Assembly: GCF_947488025.1 (NCBI RefSeq)
Contig: NZ_CANKYS010000007.1
Location: forward strand, 171,193-235,192
DNA length: 64,000 nucleotides
DNA from: an uncultured Nocardioides sp.
GTDB lineage: Bacteria; Actinomycetota; Actinomycetes; Propionibacteriales; Nocardioidaceae
Reading direction: 5' to 3'
Part shown: positions 37,707-46,342 of the stretch, piece after piece
Layout: each line of letters starts with the position of its first letter
Numbering within the stretch: position 1 is the first letter of the stretch
Notes under the pieces: model-generated
Databases searched by the model: none
What the model saw: only the letters and a program-made list of their open reading frames with translations
What the model was told of the DNA's origin: nothing
Translations under genes and position numbers: made by a program

Positions 37707-38585
37707 TCAGTCCCGCGAGCCGCGCAGGATCGAGTTGCCCTCGAAGGTCGCCGAGGCGTCGGCCCCCGTCGAGGCGTCGTCGGGGAGCTCGGGGTCGACG
37801 AGCAGGCGGCCGCTCTGGCCGAAGAACTCGATCGGGTTGCGCCACAGCACGCGGTCGACGTCGTCGGCGGAGAAGCCCGCCTCGAGCATCGCCGCTCCGG
37901 TCTTCGCCGTCTTGAGCGGGTCGCTGCGGCCCCAGTCGGCGGCGGAGTTGACCAGCACGCGGTCCAGGCCGCGGCGCTGCAGGATGGCCACCATCCGGTG
38001 CTCGTCCATCTTGGTGTCGGGGTAGATCGAGAAGCCCATCCAGCAGCCCGCCTCGTCGACCTGGTCGACGGTGACCTCGTTGAGGTGGTCGACGACGACC
38101 ATGCCGGGGGCGAGGCCCGACTCGGTGACGAGCTCGAGGGTGCGGCGGGTGCCCTGCTCCTTGTCGCGGTGCGGGGTGTGGACCATCGCCGGCAGCTCGA
38201 ACTCCACGGCCAGCTCCAGCTGCCGCACGAACGCCTTCTCCTCCTCGACGGTCATCGAGTCGAAGCCGACCTCGCCCACGGCGACCACGCCGTCTTTGGC
38301 GAGGTAGCGCGGGAGCACGTCGAGCACCTCGGCGCAGCGCGGGTCGTTGGCCTCCTTCGGGTTGAGCGCGATCGTGCAGTGGTGGGCGATGCCGAACTGC
38401 GCGGCGCGGAACCGCTCCCAGCCCACCAGGGCGTCGAAGTAGTCGGTGAACGAGCCGACGCTGGTGCGGGGCTGGCCCAGCCAGAACGCCGGCTCCACCA
38501 GCGCGCGGACCCCGGCGGCGTGCATCGCCTCGTAGTCGTCGGTGGTGCGCGACGTCATGTGGATGTGGGGGTCGAAGATGCGCAT
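37707..38585 (-). CDS. eboB: EboB-like TatD-family metal-dependent hydrolase
   Basis: A 292-residue amidohydrolase-fold protein. DPHIHMTSRT (first His pair), VGEVGFDSMT, MVHTPHRDK and VVDHLNEVTV have the order of TatD metal ligands, and NSAADWGRSDP the last Asp. Length is longer than DNase-type TatD (about 260). Shares one base with the EboA stop (TGATG). Confidence 0.8.
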   Translation of the reverse strand: MRIFDPHIHMTSRTTDDYEAMHAAGVRALVEPAFWLGQPRTSVGSFTDYFDALVGWERFRAAQFGIAHHCTIALNPKEANDPRCAEVLDVLPRYLAKDGVVAVGEVGFDSMTVEEEKAFVRQLELAVEFELPAMVHTPHRDKEQGTRRTLELVTESGLAPGMVVVDHLNEVTVDQVDEAGCWMGFSIYPDTKMDEHRMVAILQRRGLDRVLVNSAADWGRSDPLKTAKTGAAMLEAGFSADDVDRVLWRNPIEFFGQSGRLLVDPELPDDASTGADASATFEGNSILRGSRD

Positions 38586-39244
38586 CAGAGGTCCTTCTGC
38601 TCGTGCTGGGGCTGCTCGGGGGAGGTGGCACAGGCGTCGAGGACGACCTGCACGTCGAGGGGTACGTCGCGCCCGGCCGCCTCGCGCTCGCGCTGGTAGC
38701 GCTGCACCATCTCGGCGAGCTCGCGGTCGGCCCGGCGGGCGAGGGCGGTGACCGAGGCGACCGGCACACCGGTGAACAGGCACTTGAGGACGCCCTGACG
38801 CCAGGAGTCGTCGTCGAGCCGGTCGCTGTGCGGGCCCATCGCGGCGGCGACGAGGCGGGTGTCGTTGGTGCGCAGCGCGTCGAGCAGCAGGTCGCTCCCG
38901 TCGACCTCCTCGGGTGCGCCGGACAGGGCGTGGAGCACCGCGCGCTTCTCGTCGCTGTCGCCGTAGCGGTAGACCTCGCGCAGCTCGGCCAGCAGCGCGT
39001 CGGGGTCGAGCGAGCTCGCGGCGACCTGCACGAGCCGCACGCGCACCGCGTCCTCGAGCAGTACGCCGTCCACGCCGGGGAGCGGCCCGCGCCCGGTCCT
39101 GCGGGCAGCTGCGGGGAAGGCCCGACCCAGCCGTGAGGGATCGTCGGCCACCTCGGCGGTGAGCGCCTCGAGCTGCGCCTGCGCGCTCGCGTCGAGGGCG
39201 TGCCGGATGGTGTCGTGGTCGGCCAGCGGCTCGATCTCGGTCAC
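38585..39244 (-). CDS. eboA: EboA-domain protein
   Basis: A 219-residue helical protein without membrane segments or catalytic motifs. The segment LRTNDTRLVAAAMGPHS and then WRQGVLKCLFTGVPVASV is the characteristic EboA sequence; the N-terminal half is unlike other bacterial EboA proteins. GTG overlaps the stop of the TIM-barrel gene by 4 nt. EboA has no known activity and is assumed to be structural in the Ebo set. Confidence 0.8.
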   Translation of the reverse strand: MTEIEPLADHDTIRHALDASAQAQLEALTAEVADDPSRLGRAFPAAARRTGRGPLPGVDGVLLEDAVRVRLVQVAASSLDPDALLAELREVYRYGDSDEKRAVLHALSGAPEEVDGSDLLLDALRTNDTRLVAAAMGPHSDRLDDDSWRQGVLKCLFTGVPVASVTALARRADRELAEMVQRYQREREAAGRDVPLDVQVVLDACATSPEQPQHEQKDL

Positions 39245-40125
39245 GGCGTGGATCCTTCCCTGTCGGAGGTGGCGAGGCGGGCCAGGGAGGCGCGCAGGGC
39301 GACGATCTGGCGCGCGGCGACGGTCGGCGCCGCGTGGGAGTGGCGGGGGAGCTCCACGCTGGCGAGGCCGGTGAAGCCGGTGGCGAGCAGGGCGCGGAGG
39401 ACGGCGTCGAGGTCGAGGGTGCCGGCGCCGAGCTCGAGGTGCTCGTGCACGTCGCGCACCATGTCGTCGACCTGCACGTTGCCGATGAGCGGGCCGGCGA
39501 CGGCGACGGACGCCTCCGGGGCGCGGGGCTCGTTGCACACGAGGTGGCCGAGGTCGAGGGTCAGCCGGAGGTGGTCGGGCTCGCCGAGCCGGCGGCGCAG
39601 CTCGAGGGCCTCGTCGACGGTGTCGACGTGCATGCCGGGCTCGGGCTCGAAGCAGACGGTGACGCCGAGGTCGTGCGCGAGGTCGAGGACGGGGCCGAGG
39701 CCGTCGGTGAGCCGGCGCCAGCCCTCCTCGGCGCTGGCCCCCTCGGGCAGCACGCCCGACCAGCACGACATCGCCTCGGCGCCCAGCTCGGCGGCGATCC
39801 GCACGGCACGGGTCAGCAGCTCGATCCGCGGGCCGCGGTCGCCGTCGCTGACCAGGGTGGGCTCGTGCTTGTGCCAGGGGTCGAGGACGTAGCGCGAGCC
39901 GGTCTCGATGACGACGGCCAGGCCGTGGTCGGCGAGCGACTTCGCGGCGCGCGCGGTCTGGGCCACGGCGTCGTCGGCGAAGGGGTCGAGGTGGGGCTGG
40001 TCGAGGGTGAGGGCGACACCGTCGTAGCCGAGGCCCGCGATCACCGCGCAGGCGTCGGGGAACCGGTGGCCGGAGAAGCCGTTGCTGCCGTAGCCCAGGC
40101 GCAGCGAGGGGCGCCCGGCGCTCAC
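39241..40125 (-). CDS. xylose-isomerase-like TIM-barrel epimerase
   Basis: A 294-residue protein with LGYGSNGFSGHRF, YDGVALTLDQP, VCFEPEPGMHVDTV, LTLDLGHLVCNEP and VQVDDM, a sugar phosphate isomerase/epimerase (AP-endonuclease 2) fold. It is a second TIM barrel next to EboE and resembles it in the EPEPG segment. GTG 40125 is preferred because it makes a GTGA with the UbiA gene; ATG 40137 is an alternative. Substrate unknown. Confidence 0.7.
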   Translation of the reverse strand: MSAGRPSLRLGYGSNGFSGHRFPDACAVIAGLGYDGVALTLDQPHLDPFADDAVAQTARAAKSLADHGLAVVIETGSRYVLDPWHKHEPTLVSDGDRGPRIELLTRAVRIAAELGAEAMSCWSGVLPEGASAEEGWRRLTDGLGPVLDLAHDLGVTVCFEPEPGMHVDTVDEALELRRRLGEPDHLRLTLDLGHLVCNEPRAPEASVAVAGPLIGNVQVDDMVRDVHEHLELGAGTLDLDAVLRALLATGFTGLASVELPRHSHAAPTVAARQIVALRASLARLATSDREGSTP

Positions 40126-40985
40126 GTCGGGCTCCATCGGCTCGAGAGGGCGCGGTAGGCGGGGCCCGCGCCGACGACGGTTGCGGCGGCGGCCAGCCGG
40201 CCGCGGCGTGCGAGCCATGCTCCCTGGAGCAGGGAGAACCCGCCGATCCCGGTGCGGGTGGCGCTGCGGGCCGCTTCGGCCGTCGGCTGCTGTGCCGCCC
40301 GGGCCTGGGCGCGGCCGACGACGACGGCGTACGCCGCCGACAGGCCGACCCCGGCCGCGCGGGAGAGCCGACCGGCGTGCGGGTCGTGGAAGGCGGCGTG
40401 GGCCGTGGCGGCTGCGACCGCGACGGTGCCGGCGGTCACCGCGGCTGCGACCTCCGGGCGGGTGCCGTGCACCTCGCCGCGGCTCAGCCAGGTGAGCCCG
40501 GCGGTGTGCGCGGTCATCGCGAGGGCGGGCTGCCAGGCGGTCGCGGGTGAGGCGTGGGCGCCGAGGAGGACGTCGAGCCCACGCGTCGACGCCATCGCGA
40601 GGGGGCCGACCGCCGCGTCCTTGGCGACGGCGTCGTAGGCCACCACCATCAACGCGAGCGGGGCGGCGACGGCGACGGCCGAGCGGCCGCCGAGGAGCGC
40701 GGCGACGCCGAGCCCCGCGGCGCCGAGACCGGCGGCCACGGCGAGGGCCGCGTCGGGGCTGATCCGGCCCGACGGGATCGGCCGCTCGGGCCGCTCCTCG
40801 GCGTCGACGTGGCGGTCGCACCAGTCGTTGAAGGCCATGCCCGACCAGTAGAGGCAGGTGGAGGCGACCGGCATCGCCCAGCCCCGCCCGCCCGCCGCCG
40901 CGTGTGCGGCGCCGGACCACGCGTCACCGGGGATGGAGAACGCGGCGGGGGCCCGGGTCAGCTCGACGAGGTCGGCGACCCTCAC
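40122..40985 (-). CDS. eboC: EboC-like UbiA prenyltransferase (SCO3242 type)
   Basis: A 287-residue membrane protein with seven to nine helices. FNDWCDRHVDAEERPERPIP has the first aspartate motif (NDxxDxxxD), and YDAVAKDAAVGPLAMASTRGLD the second. UbiA enzymes join prenyl or similar diphosphates to an aromatic or polar acceptor within the membrane. Start and stop both lie in GTGA overlaps with neighbours. It resembles the actinobacterial SCO3242 type. Confidence 0.82.
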   Translation of the reverse strand: MRVADLVELTRAPAAFSIPGDAWSGAAHAAAGGRGWAMPVASTCLYWSGMAFNDWCDRHVDAEERPERPIPSGRISPDAALAVAAGLGAAGLGVAALLGGRSAVAVAAPLALMVVAYDAVAKDAAVGPLAMASTRGLDVLLGAHASPATAWQPALAMTAHTAGLTWLSRGEVHGTRPEVAAAVTAGTVAVAAATAHAAFHDPHAGRLSRAAGVGLSAAYAVVVGRAQARAAQQPTAEAARSATRTGIGGFSLLQGAWLARRGRLAAAATVVGAGPAYRALSSRWSPT

Positions 40986-42178
40986 GTCGTCACCCGGTCG
41001 GCGCACGCGGTCGACCAGGCGAGCAGGGCCTCCCACTGCTGCGCCAGTCGGTGCTCCTGCGAGCCGATCGGCTGCTTGAAGAAGAAGCCGAGGGCGGTCA
41101 GCGGGCCGGTCTCGCCGACGGCCATCGCACGGGCGGTCAGGCGGGCGAGGTCGAGCACCAGCGGCGCGGCCAGGGCCGAGTCGCAGCCCTCCCAGGTGAA
41201 CTGCATCGTCATCCGGGTGCCGAGGAAGCCGTCGAAGCGGACGTGGTCCCAGGCGGTCTTCCAGTCGCCGAGGTCCTCGACGTAGTCGATGTGCATCGGG
41301 CCGGGCACGGGGTGACCGAGCATCGACTCGAGGCCGGAGCGCTTGGTGCTGGTCTTGCTCTCCCGCGCGGCGGGGTCGGACAACGTCGATCCGTCGCCGC
41401 CGCCGAGCAGGTTGATCGACGTCCACGACCGCACCGCGAGCGAGCGGGTGGAGAACATCGGCGCCAGGGCCGACTTCACGAGGGTCTCGCCGGTCTTGCC
41501 GTCGCTGCCGGCGTAGGGGAGACCGCGCTCGTCGGCGAGCTCGCGCAGGGCCGGGACGTCGATGCCGGGGCTCGGAGTGAAGGCGACGTAGGCCGCGCCC
41601 GCCAGCACCGCGGCGCAGGCGTAGACCGAGCTCGGGGACAGCGGCGCACGGCCGGCCGCCCAGGCGGCCTCGAGGGCGCTCCACGAGTCGGCGTCCGCGC
41701 CGGTGTCGTGCGGCGGCTCCGTGCTCGAGACGTCGACGACCACGACCCGGTCGACGTCGGTGGCGAAGTCGCGGATGTCGGCAGCGAGCCGCTCCACGTC
41801 GGCGCGCTGGTCGGTGGAGTCGCCGTGGCGGACGCCCGGACGCAGCCGGGCCTCGGTCGCGTGGAGCTCGGCGCCCACCTGGTGCGCGAGGACTCCCGGC
41901 ACCACGCCTCCGGCCACGAGGCGCTCGGCCTGCTTGACGAGGGGGAGGGTGTCGACGTCGTGTCCGCCCACGACGATGTCGGCGTAGGCCGGCAGGCCGC
42001 GCGCGTCGAGGTCGGGGTGCGCGCAGACGCAGCCGGTCTCGTCGGTCAGGTGGGCCGCGAGCGCGCTCAGGCCGATGGTCGCGGTGGTCGCGAGCGACCC
42101 GCGTGCGCCGATGAACCAGATGCCGAGACGACCGGCGTGAGGGTGGTCATCGGGCCGGGAGTTGGGGGAGGGTGCCAC
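40982..42178 (-). CDS. inositol-3-phosphate-synthase-like enzyme leading the ebo operon
   Basis: A 398-residue protein. IWFIGARGSLATTATIGL binds NAD; VVVVDVSSTEPP, YVAFTPSPGIDVPAL and SDGKTGETLVKSALAPMF are as in inositol-phosphate synthases, ending with SINLLGGGDGSTL, where true synthases have LGNNDG. The catalytic SKxSxKS Lys pair is kept (ESKTSTKRS). GTG 42178 is chosen from TACCTT 6 nt before it, with TTGAAA at 17 bp. Usual EboD is a dehydroquinate-synthase type; this appears to be the alternative lead enzyme. Confidence 0.78.
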   Translation of the reverse strand: MAPSPNSRPDDHPHAGRLGIWFIGARGSLATTATIGLSALAAHLTDETGCVCAHPDLDARGLPAYADIVVGGHDVDTLPLVKQAERLVAGGVVPGVLAHQVGAELHATEARLRPGVRHGDSTDQRADVERLAADIRDFATDVDRVVVVDVSSTEPPHDTGADADSWSALEAAWAAGRAPLSPSSVYACAAVLAGAAYVAFTPSPGIDVPALRELADERGLPYAGSDGKTGETLVKSALAPMFSTRSLAVRSWTSINLLGGGDGSTLSDPAARESKTSTKRSGLESMLGHPVPGPMHIDYVEDLGDWKTAWDHVRFDGFLGTRMTMQFTWEGCDSALAAPLVLDLARLTARAMAVGETGPLTALGFFFKQPIGSQEHRLAQQWEALLAWSTACADRVTT

Positions 42179-42184
42179 CTGTCG

Positions 42185-42213
42185 AAGGTAATGCACGTCA
42201 CAACCACTTTCAA
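42185..42213 (-). promoter_or_regulatory. ebo operon promoter
   Basis: TTGAAA (42213-42208) and TACCTT (42190-42185) with 17 bp between, and 6 nt to the GTG at 42178. The best -35/-10 pair seen in the window; leaderless transcript expected. Confidence 0.65.
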
Positions 42214-42225
42214 CGCCGCCTCCGC

Positions 42226-42253
42226 CACTTTTGCGCGACCTCGGTCAAAAGTG
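42226..42253. promoter_or_regulatory. inverted repeat before the ebo promoter
   Basis: CACTTTTG (42226-42233) and CAAAAGTG (42246-42253), perfect 8-bp arms 12 nt apart, 13 bp upstream of the -35. It includes the stop of the Cys-rich gene, so it could end that message or bind a regulator. Confidence 0.45.
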
Positions 42254-43027
42254 CTGCGGTGACGCGGGGTGCAGTGCGAGCGCGGAACGCGAAACCACGT
42301 GCGCCTCGCAGTGGCGGACCAGCTCGGCGTACGCCTCGGCACCCATCAGCTCGACCAGCTCGGGCTCGTGGGTGAGGTAGACCGGCTCGGGGGCGACGTG
42401 CGCCTCGGTGTTGCCCGAGCAGTACCAGTCGAGGTCGTGGCCACCGGGTCCCCAGCCGCGCCGGTCGTACTCGCCGATCGACACCTCGGTGTAGGCCGTC
42501 CCGTCCTGTCGCTCGACCTCGCGGAACTGGCGACGGATGGGCAGCTGCCAGCACACGTCGGGCTTGGTCTCCAGCGGGTTGCGCCCCTGGCGCAGGGCCA
42601 GGCCGTGCAGTGCGCACCCGGCGCCGACGTGTCCGGCGTCGGTGCTGAAGTCGGTGCGGTTGTGGAAGACGCACGCCTGCTGCCCGTCCACCTCGACGAC
42701 GCGGGTCTTGCGCTCGCCGTCGTCGTCGGTCTCGATCCAGTCGGGCTTGCGCACCGGCCGGCCGGGGTGCAGCTGCCAGTCGTCGGGAGTGAGCTCGGCG
42801 ACGAACGCCGCGACCCGCTTCTCGTCGTCCCGATCGGCGAAGTGGGCGCCGAGCGTGCAGCAGCCGACGTCCGGGGCGTCGGAGTAGATGCCCTGGCACC
42901 CCTGGCCGAAGATGCAGGTGTAGGCCGAGGTCAGCCACGTCAGGTCACAGCGGAACACCTGGGACTCGTCGGCGGGGTCGGCGAACTCGACGAACGCGCG
43001 GGGGAAGACCAGGTCGACTTCGGGCAC
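42245..43027 (-). CDS. cysteine-rich protein of unknown function
   Basis: A 260-residue soluble protein with ten Cys. The first five are at about 27, 38, 44, 56 and 57 (RCDLTW, TC, GC, GCC), and the others in ACVFHN, GCALHG, DVCWQ, WYCSG and RHCEAH, so metal or Fe-S binding is likely. [11 protein letters not shown] and [11 protein letters not shown] are the most conserved-looking parts. It resembles Zn/Fe-chelating DUF proteins, but no family is claimed. GTG 43027 follows TAGGCT by 6 nt, back to back with ppx. Confidence 0.6.
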   Translation of the reverse strand: MPEVDLVFPRAFVEFADPADESQVFRCDLTWLTSAYTCIFGQGCQGIYSDAPDVGCCTLGAHFADRDDEKRVAAFVAELTPDDWQLHPGRPVRKPDWIETDDDGERKTRVVEVDGQQACVFHNRTDFSTDAGHVGAGCALHGLALRQGRNPLETKPDVCWQLPIRRQFREVERQDGTAYTEVSIGEYDRRGWGPGGHDLDWYCSGNTEAHVAPEPVYLTHEPELVELMGAEAYAELVRHCEAHVVSRSALALHPASPQHF

Positions 43028-43033
43028 GTGGTG

Positions 43034-43046
43034 AGCCTAGTAGTTT
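43034..43046. promoter_or_regulatory. back-to-back -10 boxes of Cys-rich gene and ppx
   Basis: AGCCTA (43034-43039; TAGGCT on the minus strand) and TAGTTT (43041-43046) are one base apart. The first codons are 26 nt apart, so both transcripts start at the start codon. Confidence 0.55.
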
Positions 43047-43053
43047 GGGTTTC

Positions 43054-43998
43054 ATGCGCCTGGGCGTCCTCGACATCGGCTCCAACACCGGCCACCTGCT
43101 GGTGGTGGACGCGCACGGCGGTGCCGCGCCCCTCCCGGCCTCCTCGCACAAGCAGCCGCTCCGGCTGGCCGAGCACCTCGACGAGGACGGGGCCGTGACC
43201 AAGAAGGGCATCAAGGCCCTCACCGACTTCTGCGCCTCGGCGACGCAGATCGCCGAGGACAAGGGCTGCGAGGAGATGCTCGGCTTCGCCACCTCGGCGG
43301 TGCGCGACTCGGTCAACTCCTACGAGGTGCTCACCCACGTCGAGGAGCACAGCGGCGTACGCCTCGAGGTGCTGTCGGGCGAGGACGAGGCGCGCCTGAC
43401 GTTCCTGGCCGTACGCCGGTGGTTCGGCTGGTCGGCCGGGCGGCTCGCGGTCTTCGACATCGGCGGCGGCTCGCTCGAGATCGCCGGCGGCACCGACGAG
43501 GCCCCCGACGTCGCCTGGTCCCTCCCGCTCGGCGCCGCCCGGATGGCGAAGGCGTGGTTCGGCGGCGGCCGGCCCTCCGACGACGACGTACGCGAGCTGC
43601 GCAAGCAGGTGCGCGCCGAGATCGCCCGCGACGCCGGCCACCTGCTCCGCCCCGGCGTGCCCGACCGGGCGGCGGCGACGTCCAAGACCTTCCGCTCCCT
43701 GGCGCGGATCTGCGGCGCCGCACCGAGCGGTGACGGTCCCCTCGTCCCGCGCGCCCTCGAGCTGGAGACGCTCTCGGGCTGGATCCCCAAGCTGATGGAC
43801 ATGGCGCCCGACGAGCTCGCCGAGCTCCCCGGCGTCTCGCCGAGCCGCACCCACCAGATCGTGCCGGGTGCCCTGGTCGCGGAGGCCTGCATGGACATCT
43901 TCGACCTGACCGAGCTGGAGATCTGTCCGTGGGCGCTGCGTGAGGGCGTGATCCTCGAGCGCCTGGACCAGATCTCGGTCGTCACGAGGCAGCCCTGA
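43054..43998 (+). CDS. ppx: exopolyphosphatase / Ppx-GppA family phosphatase
   Basis: A 314-residue ASKHA-fold enzyme. [19 protein letters not shown] (P1), [21 protein letters not shown] (P2) and [14 protein letters not shown] are family motifs. It matches M. tuberculosis Ppx1, a short exopolyphosphatase. Hydrolyses polyphosphate or ppGpp-related substrates in the cytoplasm. ATG 43054 from its TAGTTT box. Only 2 nt separate it from the next gene. Confidence 0.9.
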   Translation: MRLGVLDIGSNTGHLLVVDAHGGAAPLPASSHKQPLRLAEHLDEDGAVTKKGIKALTDFCASATQIAEDKGCEEMLGFATSAVRDSVNSYEVLTHVEEHSGVRLEVLSGEDEARLTFLAVRRWFGWSAGRLAVFDIGGGSLEIAGGTDEAPDVAWSLPLGAARMAKAWFGGGRPSDDDVRELRKQVRAEIARDAGHLLRPGVPDRAAATSKTFRSLARICGAAPSGDGPLVPRALELETLSGWIPKLMDMAPDELAELPGVSPSRTHQIVPGALVAEACMDIFDLTELEICPWALREGVILERLDQISVVTRQP

Positions 43999-44000
43999 CC

Positions 44001-44807
44001 ATGTCCTCCTCGCGGACCACTCCTCTGGTCGGGCTCTCCTCCGCCTCGGTCTACCCCGAGTCCACGGCGCACGCCTTCGGGTGGGCGGCCCAGCTGGGCT
44101 ACGACGCGGTCGAGGTGATGGTCGGCATCGACTCCCTCAGCCAGCAGGTCGACGCCGTCAAGAAGCTCAGCGACCACCACCAGGTCCCGATCTGCGCCGT
44201 GCACGCGCCCTGCCTGCTCTTCACCCAGCGGGTCTGGGGCACCGACCCGTGGGGCAAGCTGGAGAAGTCGGCCGAGATGGCCGAGGCGGTCGGCGCGGAC
44301 GTCGTCGTCGTCCACCCGCCGTTCCGGTGGCAGAAGGACTACGCCGCGGGCTTCGTCGAGGGCATCGCGTCGCTGGAGGCCCGCACCGGCCTCGCGTTCG
44401 CGGTGGAGAACATGTACCCGTGGCGCGCCTCCTCGCGCCGCGGCATGGAGATGTACCTCCCCGGCTGGGACCCGAGTGCCGAGGACTACGCCCACACCAC
44501 GATCGACCTCTCGCACGCCGCGATCGCCCGCAGCGACGTCATCGAGATGGCCGACCGGATGGGCGCGAGCCTGCGCCACGTGCACCTCACCGACGGCACC
44601 GGATCGGCCAAGGACGAGCACCTCGTGCCCGGCCGCGGCGTGATGAAGGCCCGGGAGTTCCTGCGCCACCTCGCCGGCAAGGGCTTCTCCGGCCACGTCG
44701 TGCTGGAGATCAACACGCGGCGGTCCGCGAGCCGCGCCGAGCGGGAGGCCGACCTGGCCGAGTCGCTCGAGTTCGCCCGCGCCCACCTCGCCGTCCCCAC
44801 GCCGTGA
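44001..44807 (+). CDS. sugar phosphate isomerase/epimerase-like TIM barrel
   Basis: A 268-residue AP-endonuclease-2 fold protein. [50 protein letters not shown] and [12 protein letters not shown] carry His/Glu/Asp ligands. Follows ppx as in M. tuberculosis. Substrate unknown. Ends 7 nt before the TetR gene. Confidence 0.8.
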   Translation: MSSSRTTPLVGLSSASVYPESTAHAFGWAAQLGYDAVEVMVGIDSLSQQVDAVKKLSDHHQVPICAVHAPCLLFTQRVWGTDPWGKLEKSAEMAEAVGADVVVVHPPFRWQKDYAAGFVEGIASLEARTGLAFAVENMYPWRASSRRGMEMYLPGWDPSAEDYAHTTIDLSHAAIARSDVIEMADRMGASLRHVHLTDGTGSAKDEHLVPGRGVMKAREFLRHLAGKGFSGHVVLEINTRRSASRAEREADLAESLEFARAHLAVPTP

Positions 44808-44814
44808 GCCCCTG

Positions 44815-45408
44815 ATGACCACCCGCACGTCCCGCGGCCGTCGCCCCGGCGCCCCCGACACCCGGGCCGAGGTCCTCGCCGCCGCGCGGGCGTCGTTCGC
44901 CGAGAAGGGCTTCCGCGGTACGACGATCCGCGCCGTCGCCGCCTCGGCGGGCGTCGACCCCGCGCTCGTGCACCACTACTTCGGGAGCAAGGACGACCTC
45001 TTCGTCGCCGCGCTCGAGATCCCCGTCGACCCGCGCGAGGTGCTCGCACCGGTGGTGGCGGCCGGGCCGGACGGCGCGGGGGAGCGGCTGCTGAGCGCCT
45101 TCCTCGGCGTGTGGGACGACCCGGCGATCCAGCCGGGCCTGCTCGCCATGGTGCGCTCCCTCATCGCCGACGACAGCGGTGGACTGGTGCGCGACGCCTT
45201 CATCCCCGTCGTCGTCGGGCCGGTGCTCGCGGGCCTGGTCGCCGACCGGCCCGACGTCCGGATCCCGCTCGTCGCCAGCCAGGTCGTCGGCCTCATCGTC
45301 GCCCGCTACCTGCTCGCCCTGCCGCCGATGGCCCAGATGCCCGCCGAGGACGTCGTCGCCCGGATGGGGCCGGTGCTCCAGCACTACCTGACCGGCGACC
45401 TGCCCTGA
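44815..45408 (+). CDS. TetR-family regulator
   Basis: A 197-residue protein with the DNA-binding helix-turn-helix FRGTTIRAVAASAGVDPALV then HHYFGSKDDLF at about 43-70. The ligand domain ends in a membrane-like helix VVGLIVARYLLAL. May control the ABC exporter downstream or itself; no palindrome was certain near it. Co-transcribed with the TIM barrel gene. Confidence 0.85.
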   Translation: MTTRTSRGRRPGAPDTRAEVLAAARASFAEKGFRGTTIRAVAASAGVDPALVHHYFGSKDDLFVAALEIPVDPREVLAPVVAAGPDGAGERLLSAFLGVWDDPAIQPGLLAMVRSLIADDSGGLVRDAFIPVVVGPVLAGLVADRPDVRIPLVASQVVGLIVARYLLALPPMAQMPAEDVVARMGPVLQHYLTGDLP

Positions 45409-45454
45409 CGCCGTACGCCTGTCCGCCGCCGTCCGAGCGGTGGCCGCCCTCCGA

Positions 45455-45577
45455 GCGGTGCGTGAGACAGCTTTCCGGCACTGAGAACGTGCGTCACGCA
45501 CCGCAGCCGCCACCGACCTCCCGGAGCGGTGCGCGACGCAGGTTCTGCGCCCGCGGAACATGTCTGGTGCACCGCTC
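45455..45577. repeat. tandem extragenic hairpins
   Basis: GCGGTGCGTGA (45455-45465) pairs with TCACGCACCGC (45494-45504); GAGCGGTGC (45524-45532) pairs with GCACCGCTC (45569-45577). GAGCGGTG is used repeatedly in this gap of about 210 bp, which holds no gene. A CGTCACGCACCG tract also occurs at 7026. Confidence 0.5.
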
Positions 45578-45585
45578 GTCGGGCC

Positions 45586-45615
45586 TTGACGACGACGAGA
45601 CACCCGGAGCACAAT
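45586..45615 (+). promoter_or_regulatory. promoter of the ABC exporter
   Basis: TTGACG (45586-45591) and CACAAT (45610-45615) are 18 bp apart, with 7 nt to the ATG at 45623. Confidence 0.55.
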
Positions 45616-45622
45616 TCAACAC

Positions 45623-46342
45623 ATGGTGAAAAACGTCGTGGAGGTACGCGACCTCGCCGTCGTACGCGGCGAGCGCGAGGTGCTGCCCGGCATCTCGCTG
45701 GACGTCGCCGCGGGTGTCACCGGCCTGCTCGGTCCGAGCGGCTGCGGCAAGACCACGCTGATGCGGTGCCTGGTCGGCGCGCAGCAGGTGCGATCGGGGA
45801 CCGTCGAGGTGCTGGGGGAGCCGGCCGGCAGCCCGCCGCTGCGGACCCGGGTCGGCTACGTCACCCAGGCTGCGAGCGTCTACGACGACCTGACCGTCGC
45901 GGAGAACCTCGCGTTCTTCGCCCGCGTGCTCGGCATCGACCGCGCCCAGGTCGACGAGGCCGTCGCCGCGGTGGGCCTCGACGACCACCGCTCCCAGGTC
46001 GTGGGCCGTCTCTCGGGCGGCCAGCGCAGTCGGGCCAGCCTGGCCGTCGCCCTCCTCGGTACGCCGGACCTGCTGGTGCTCGACGAGCCGACGGTCGGCC
46101 TCGACCCGGTGCTGCGCCGCGACCTGTGGGACCTGTTCCACCGGATCGCCGACCGCGGGGCCGCCGTGCTCGTGTCGAGCCACGTCATGGACGAGGCCGA
46201 GCGGTGCCACCGGCTGCTGCTGATGCGCGAGGGCCGGATCATCGCCGACGGCTCCCCCGAGGAGATCCTCCGCGGCACCGGTGCCCCGGACATCGAGCAG
46301 GCGTTCCTCCACCTCGTCGAAGGCCAGGGTGAGGTCCTGTGA
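45623..46342 (+). CDS. ABC-2 type exporter ATP-binding protein
   Basis: A 239-residue ATPase with Walker A GPSGCGKTTLMR near 36-47, Q-loop YVTQAASVYDDLTV, signature LSGGQRSRASLAVALL, Walker B LLVLDEPTVGLD and H-loop SSHVMDEAERC. DrrA/Nod-type subfamily. It overlaps the permease start as GTGA. Likely exports a drug, lipid or peptide. Confidence 0.87.
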   Translation: MVKNVVEVRDLAVVRGEREVLPGISLDVAAGVTGLLGPSGCGKTTLMRCLVGAQQVRSGTVEVLGEPAGSPPLRTRVGYVTQAASVYDDLTVAENLAFFARVLGIDRAQVDEAVAAVGLDDHRSQVVGRLSGGQRSRASLAVALLGTPDLLVLDEPTVGLDPVLRRDLWDLFHRIADRGAAVLVSSHVMDEAERCHRLLLMREGRIIADGSPEEILRGTGAPDIEQAFLHLVEGQGEVL

